Shown here in pieces: positions 59,980 to 63,995 of a DNA stretch of 63,995 nt (within the stretch, counting starts at the first letter, position 1; each line of letters begins with the position of its first letter). The notes below the pieces were generated by a model. The model searched no databases and was not told the DNA's origin. It saw only the letters and a list, made by a program, of their open reading frames with translations. The stretch is from an uncultured Collinsella sp. (GTDB lineage Bacteria > Actinomycetota > Coriobacteriia > Coriobacteriales > Coriobacteriaceae). Location of the stretch: contig UQIY01000005.1 in NCBI GenBank assembly GCA_900541195.1, positions 1 to 63,995 on the forward strand, read 5' to 3'. The translations under genes were made by a program, and so were the position numbers.

Positions 59980-61317
59980 CTACTTCCCAAAGATCGCTGC
60001 AAGCAGCCCCTTGCGTTTGGGCTTTTCTTCTCGGTAGGAACCCTCGGCAACCGCTGCCACCTGACGCGGCTGTTCGCCGTCTCCACGACGCACGATCTGG
60101 TATAGGAAGGGCGATTTAACGTATTTGACCTCGATGGGCGTGGCATGCACGGTACTTTCGTTCGATAGATGTAGGCTCGGGTTGAGCGGCGCCACCACAT
60201 GCGTCTCACGCTTGTCGCTAAACACCACCGCGGCCGCGCGGCCCGTCTGGCCGTTTACGGCAATGCGCACCTGCTCGCCATCGCGGCTGTCCGTCGCTGG
60301 GCGATCGACAAAGTAGACCGGTACCATCACCAGGCCGTCCTTATGCTTGCGAGCCTTGCGCGCCCAGGTGCGGATGCTCTTTTTATTGAGCCCCAGCACC
60401 GCCTCGGCATCGTTGCCGGCAATGTCGAGCGCCAGCTTATCAATGACCACCTGGTCCTTGGTAGACGCATCGACGGAGACAACGCGGAAGTCACCTTCCT
60501 GCATGGCCGGGTCAAACGGCCCAACCTTGGCAAAGTCCCATGGCTCCAGAATGCCCATAAGGCGAACGTCCAGGTAGTTTGCCCGCGGATACGCCCAGTC
60601 GAGCACCTCGTAGTACACCAGGGTCTCCTTGCTCAGCCCCTTGCCCGGGAAGGACGCCATCATGCGCAGGTCCGCGAGCGCCATGGGGAAGTAGAAGAGC
60701 ATCATGTCATTTTGAATCGCGTCTTCCACGTCGTGCCCGGCAAAGGCGTCGGGGTACTGGCGCACCAGCTGCAGCGCGTTGGCACGCGCCTGCTGCGGCG
60801 AGATTTCGCAGGGAATACCCTGCTCAGGCACATACTCGGCACCCACGCCCATGGTCAGGCGCTTGCTAAAGGTACCGGGCTTGAGAAGGTCGGCGACGCC
60901 GATCTTATTTCCGCAGGACGGGCACTCAAACACGCGCTGAGTGGACTCGCCTTCAAAGGACGCGCCGCAGAAGGGGCAGGGAATGCTCACGTGCGTGGCT
61001 TCTTGGAACTCCTGCGCCGTGCCGCGGTCCTCCCACAGCAGATGCTCCAGAACCGACTGATTGCGCCAGTGTGAATTAAAGAAATACCAGTCCGGGTCCT
61101 CCGGGCGCTCGAGTTGCGACACATGGGTGAGCTTAAGTAGCCCATCGACAACCGCCAGCGGCGTATGGCGAATGCCCAGGGCGCTCTTGGGCTCCCCCGC
61201 ATCGGCCTGCCACGGAACGACCGTGCCGCAATAGGCGCACTCAAAGCTGCGTTTAGCCTGGTGTGAGTACATAGGGCCGCCGCAGTTTTGGCATTTAATG
61301 GCAAACATCTCGTCCAT
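59980..61317 (-). CDS. Zinc-ribbon protein of unknown function
   Basis: A 445-residue cytosolic protein with two TFIIB-like zinc ribbons. The first is CQNCGGPM...CAYCGTVV near residues 9-33 and the second is CPFCGASF...CPSCGNKI near 113-137. The remainder (~150-420) is an alpha/beta region with no family I recognise; LYQIVRRG and the basic EEKPKRKGLLAAIFGK end it. AAGGAGG lies 10 nt before ATG 61317. Proteins of this build are often annotated 'TFIIB-type zinc ribbon-containing protein'. The role is unknown. Confidence 0.8.
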   Translation of the reverse strand: MDEMFAIKCQNCGGPMYSHQAKRSFECAYCGTVVPWQADAGEPKSALGIRHTPLAVVDGLLKLTHVSQLERPEDPDWYFFNSHWRNQSVLEHLLWEDRGTAQEFQEATHVSIPCPFCGASFEGESTQRVFECPSCGNKIGVADLLKPGTFSKRLTMGVGAEYVPEQGIPCEISPQQARANALQLVRQYPDAFAGHDVEDAIQNDMMLFYFPMALADLRMMASFPGKGLSKETLVYYEVLDWAYPRANYLDVRLMGILEPWDFAKVGPFDPAMQEGDFRVVSVDASTKDQVVIDKLALDIAGNDAEAVLGLNKKSIRTWARKARKHKDGLVMVPVYFVDRPATDSRDGEQVRIAVNGQTGRAAAVVFSDKRETHVVAPLNPSLHLSNESTVHATPIEVKYVKSPFLYQIVRRGDGEQPRQVAAVAEGSYREEKPKRKGLLAAIFGK

Positions 61318-61535
61318 GGATACGTCCTCCTTTGCACAGGGGCTGTCGACATTAAGTATGTCGGGTAGGCAGGCACATGCCCATACCCATGTGGCCCAAA
61401 ATGGAGCACCTGGTCGGACAAGAAGGGCCGCTCGTTAGCTCCAGCAGACCATTGCTGCATTTTCTGAGCATCGGCGCACGGTGCGCCCATGCGAGCTACA
61501 CTATCCCCTTAAACGAGGATGCGAGGAGATACGCC

Positions 61536-62717
61536 ATGCTATTTGTAAATCGGCTGGTACATACGCTTGTTCCCAGCAGTGTGGACGAGCCGGTCGATAC
61601 GATTTGCCGCACCAACGCAGGCTTTGCCGCAAGTCTCATCTGCATTGGCCTCAACATTACCCTGTGCCTAGCCAAGGGCATCGCGGGCCTGCTCGCCGGC
61701 TCCGTCTCGCTTATCGCCGATGCCTTCAACAACCTCTCCGATGCGTCGAGCAACATTGTGAGCCTGCTCGGATTCCGCCTTGCCAGTCGCCCGGCTGACG
61801 AAGGTCACCCCTATGGCCACGGCCGCTACGAATACCTCGCCGGCCTGTTTGTCGCCGTCCTCGTTTGTGCCGTCGGCATCAACCTGGTGCTCGAGTCCGT
61901 TACCAAGATCATCAAGCCCTCCCCCACCGCTTACACGCTCGTTTCCCTTGCGGCACTGGCTACATCCATGCTCGTTAAGCTCTGGATGGCCGCGTTCAAC
62001 CGCACGCTGGGCGATCGCATCGACTCGGAGACGCTCATCGCCACGGCGCAGGACTCCAAAAACGACGTCATCACCTCAGGCTCGGTCTTGGTGGCGGCGC
62101 TTATTTCGCAGACGACCGGCTTTGACCTCGATGGCTGGGCGGGCCTGGGCGTGGGCATCTTCATCTGCATCAGCGGCCTGGGCCTGGTGCGCGACGCCAT
62201 CAGCCCGCTGCTGGGACAAGCGCCCGACCCCAAGCTCGTCCAGGAAATCCGCGACAGGATCATGTCGTACCCCCAGGTCCTGGGCACTCATGACCTCATG
62301 GTGCACGACTACGGCCCCGGCCGCCAGTTTGCCAGCGCACACGTGGAAATGCCCGGCGAGGGCGATGCCTTTGAGCACCACGAGATCCTGGACACCATCG
62401 AACACGATATCAAACGCCAGATGGGCATCGCCATCACGTTGCACTGCGACCCCATTGCAACAACCGGCGATGACTTGCGCGGCTGGGTCAAGCGCGGCGT
62501 AGCGCAGATCGACCCCGCGCTTTCCATCCACGACTTGCACGAGCACGACGGATTTGTTTCGTTTGACCTGGTGCGTCCCGACGGCTTTGACATATCCGAC
62601 GAGGAGCTGCTGGAGCTCGTCACGCGCATCGTGCACGAGCGCAGACCCGATGCATCATGCGTCGTCACGTTTGACTCCGGCTTTAGCTCGCCCGAGCGTC
62701 CGGCAGAGCAGTTGTAG
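61536..62717 (+). CDS. Cation diffusion facilitator, Mn-type (MntE-like)
   Basis: A 393-residue CDF exporter with six membrane helices and a C-terminal cytoplasmic dimer domain (DLMVHDYGPGRQFASAHVE, LHEHDGFVSFDL). Membrane site ligands: helix 2 ADAFNNLSDASS gives Asn and Asp where Zn exporters have His-x3-Asp, and helix 5 AQDSKNDVITS gives Asp-x3-Asp. This Asn-Asp/Asp-Asp set matches the streptococcal Mn2+ exporter MntE rather than the His-Asp/His-Asp Zn set. A second C-terminal extension of ~100 residues follows the first dimer domain. GAGGAG precedes ATG 61536. It probably expels Mn2+. Confidence 0.9.
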   Translation: MLFVNRLVHTLVPSSVDEPVDTICRTNAGFAASLICIGLNITLCLAKGIAGLLAGSVSLIADAFNNLSDASSNIVSLLGFRLASRPADEGHPYGHGRYEYLAGLFVAVLVCAVGINLVLESVTKIIKPSPTAYTLVSLAALATSMLVKLWMAAFNRTLGDRIDSETLIATAQDSKNDVITSGSVLVAALISQTTGFDLDGWAGLGVGIFICISGLGLVRDAISPLLGQAPDPKLVQEIRDRIMSYPQVLGTHDLMVHDYGPGRQFASAHVEMPGEGDAFEHHEILDTIEHDIKRQMGIAITLHCDPIATTGDDLRGWVKRGVAQIDPALSIHDLHEHDGFVSFDLVRPDGFDISDEELLELVTRIVHERRPDASCVVTFDSGFSSPERPAEQL

Positions 62718-62735
62718 CCCCGCTTCGCTCAGCCG

Positions 62736-63722
62736 CTAGTTTCCCTGTGCGCCCGAAATGCCGTTTTGCAGCGCGTCCCAGGCGTTCGTTGCCATATCGC
62801 CCAGGTTCTGTGCGGTATCGCCGAGGTTCTGAGCCGTGTCGCCCAGCTCTTGAGCCTTATCTCCAAGCTCCTGGGCCTTGTTGCTCAGGTCCTCCAGCGT
62901 GTTGGAGCTCGAATTGTCGGTGCCGCTTTGGCCGTCAGACGAGTTGCCCGAGCTGTTCTTGTGCGTGAGTTGAATTTCGAGGTTACCGTTGTCGTTATAG
63001 TAGGCAGAAGTAACAACCCAGTTGGCATCGACAACAGGCGTCGAGCCGTCGTCAGTCAGAATCACAGCATTCGAAAGATCGGCCCCGCGCGACTTGAGGA
63101 GCTTCTTGACGTTGGACCAGTACTGCCCCGGGATATCGCTCAGATCGACGGTGCTAGACGAGGCGGACTCGGTTTGCTCGGCAGTGGTATCGGCCGTTGA
63201 ACTCCCTCGCCTGTTGAGCATGCCCGACACGATGGCAAACACAATCGAGAGGGCAAAGAAGATCGCCAGCACAATGAGGATCTTCTTGATCACACTCGAC
63301 GAACGCGACGGCGCCTCTTCCTCGTCCTCACCATACTGCGGAATCGACTTGGGGTACTCGCGATAGGGCTGGCGTGCATACGGATCGCGCGACTCATAAC
63401 GTGGCTGGGACTGCGCCGTGCGCGGCATATACGTCGTCTGCTGAGGCTGCGGAATGGGATTTTGCGGCAGGTTGTTATAAGCGCCTGCCGACGCGCTGCC
63501 ATACGGGTCCTGCGGTGCATTGCCATACGGGTCCTGCGGCGCATAATCAAACGGATCCCGCGGTGTATCGCCATAGCCCATAACACGTGTGGGTTCGGCA
63601 GAAGGCTGCTTCGCGGCGGGGTCGGTATAACCGGGGTTGGGAACAACGCGGGTCGCATCGGCGCTATCGTCAGCCTGCGCGGAACCATATCCGCCCATCA
63701 CGGTCGTCTTGTCCTGGTCCAT
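62736..63722 (-). CDS. Single-span membrane protein with phospho-Thr-like motifs
   Basis: A 328-residue protein of unknown family. Residues ~1-140 are cytoplasmic and Pro/Gln/Tyr-rich with three short Thr motifs (DKTTVMGGYG, ADATRVVPNPG, EPTRVMGYG) and a repeat DPYGNAPQDPYGSA. One membrane helix lies at ~146-168 (IKKILIVLAIFFALSIVFAI). The outer part has a small globular region (PGQYWSNVKKLLKSRGADLS) and ends in heptad-like repeats (AQELGDKAQELGDTAQNLGD). The Thr motifs look like targets of a PASTA-type Ser/Thr kinase read by FHA domains. GGAAAGGAAA precedes ATG 63722. Confidence 0.7.
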   Translation of the reverse strand: MDQDKTTVMGGYGSAQADDSADATRVVPNPGYTDPAAKQPSAEPTRVMGYGDTPRDPFDYAPQDPYGNAPQDPYGSASAGAYNNLPQNPIPQPQQTTYMPRTAQSQPRYESRDPYARQPYREYPKSIPQYGEDEEEAPSRSSSVIKKILIVLAIFFALSIVFAIVSGMLNRRGSSTADTTAEQTESASSSTVDLSDIPGQYWSNVKKLLKSRGADLSNAVILTDDGSTPVVDANWVVTSAYYNDNGNLEIQLTHKNSSGNSSDGQSGTDNSSSNTLEDLSNKAQELGDKAQELGDTAQNLGDTAQNLGDMATNAWDALQNGISGAQGN

Positions 63723-63840
63723 GCAACGTTTCCTTTCCGTCGCCTGTAAGCATCAAGTTATCCGTGCATTCTACCCGCGCAAAAGCCTATGATGGGCAAA
63801 GGCCGTCGGTATCTACAAGACATGCGCGTGCCTAAGGATC

Positions 63841-63878
63841 AAAAAGCCCCGCCGGGCCTTGGTGGGCGCGGCGGGGCG
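63841..63878 (-). terminator. Rho-independent terminator of fhs
   Basis: On the minus strand CCCCGCCGCGCC pairs with GGCCCGGCGGGG, followed by CTTTTTGA. Confidence 0.9.
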
Positions 63879-63902
63879 GGCAAGCGGCTATAAGCAGCAG
63901 GC

Positions 63903-63995
63903 TTAGAACAGGCCGGTGATGTTGCCGTCGTTGTCGACGTCGATGTTCTCGGCCGCGGGAACCTTGGGCAGGCCCGGCATGGTCAGGACGCTGCC
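63903..63995 (-). CDS. fhs: Formate--tetrahydrofolate ligase, C-terminal fragment
   Basis: The last 30 codons of a minus-strand gene cut by the window end. The translated end, containing TMPGLPKVPAAENIDVDNDG and finishing NITGLF, is the highly conserved C-terminus of Fhs, which makes 10-formyl-THF from formate, THF and ATP. A strong terminator follows. Together with fchA-folD about 8 kb away it covers formate to methylene-THF conversion. Confidence 0.93.
   Translation of the reverse strand, partial: GSVLTMPGLPKVPAAENIDVDNDGNITGLF

Overview
The window is high-GC bacterial DNA, roughly 60-65 % G+C by eye, and almost fully coding. Gene content and style point to a gut Coriobacteriia (Actinomycetota), most likely Collinsella: catabolic arginine deiminase genes, class III fructose-bisphosphatase, one-carbon/THF genes, paired DegV proteins and giant Gly/Ser/Lys-rich surface proteins. 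The genus is inferred, since no rRNA is present. Bases 1-48 are an Illumina Nextera adapter with index, so this is the end of a draft contig; the other end cuts a formate-THF ligase gene.

Layout. 0.1-8 kb is a metal-homeostasis block: ArsP_2-type putative Mn exporter, DnaQ-like exonuclease, orphan PD-(D/E)XK-like protein, ArsR/SmtB regulator, HMA chaperone, ZntA-like P-type ATPase and a DtxR-family regulator. 8-14.5 kb holds a Cof-type phosphatase, a Uup-like ABC-F protein and pstSCAB. 14.9-25.7 kb carries a PepV-like dipeptidase, HAD phosphatase, DegV, DinJ/YafQ toxin-antitoxin, LOG protein, tgt, an SDR, a tail-anchored coiled-coil protein and queA. 25.8-31.75 kb is a distinctly A+T-richer arginine-deiminase cassette (arcD-arcA-arcB, divergent to an ArcA paralogue plus XRE/S24-like regulator), probably acquired by transfer. 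31.8-42.3 kb holds queH, a DUF3267 zincin, a divergent MetRS, an RNA m5C methylase, a 56-residue membrane protein, a TIM-barrel protein, a second DegV, fbp and tandem GtrA proteins. 42.3-49.8 kb contains a mosaic palindromic repeat array and a cobalamin-riboswitch-led operon of two surface proteins with transcobalamin-like (DUF4430) domains. 49.9-64 kb has UbiB plus phasin-like protein, a C69 dipeptidase, fchA-folD, twin lipoproteins, a YhcG-type PDDEXK nuclease, an ADP-ribosylglycohydrolase, a zinc-ribbon protein, a Mn-type CDF exporter, a phospho-Thr-motif membrane protein and the fhs 3' end.

How it fits together. Metal control recurs: an ArsR regulon with three operator copies, a DtxR-type regulator with hybrid ligands, and two putative Mn exporters. 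tgt, queA and queH together cover the late queuosine pathway. FolD has lost the cyclohydrolase lysine and glutamine and sits 2 nt downstream of a separate FchA cyclohydrolase. The best candidates for undescribed biology are (i) the B12-riboswitch-controlled operon of giant DUF4430/beta-propeller surface proteins, a possible Gram-positive surface corrinoid-capture system; (ii) two 180-nt intergenic elements with many compensatory base-pair changes placed directly after stop codons; and (iii) the ArcA paralogue plus inactivated LexA-like regulator that flanks the arginine deiminase operon.
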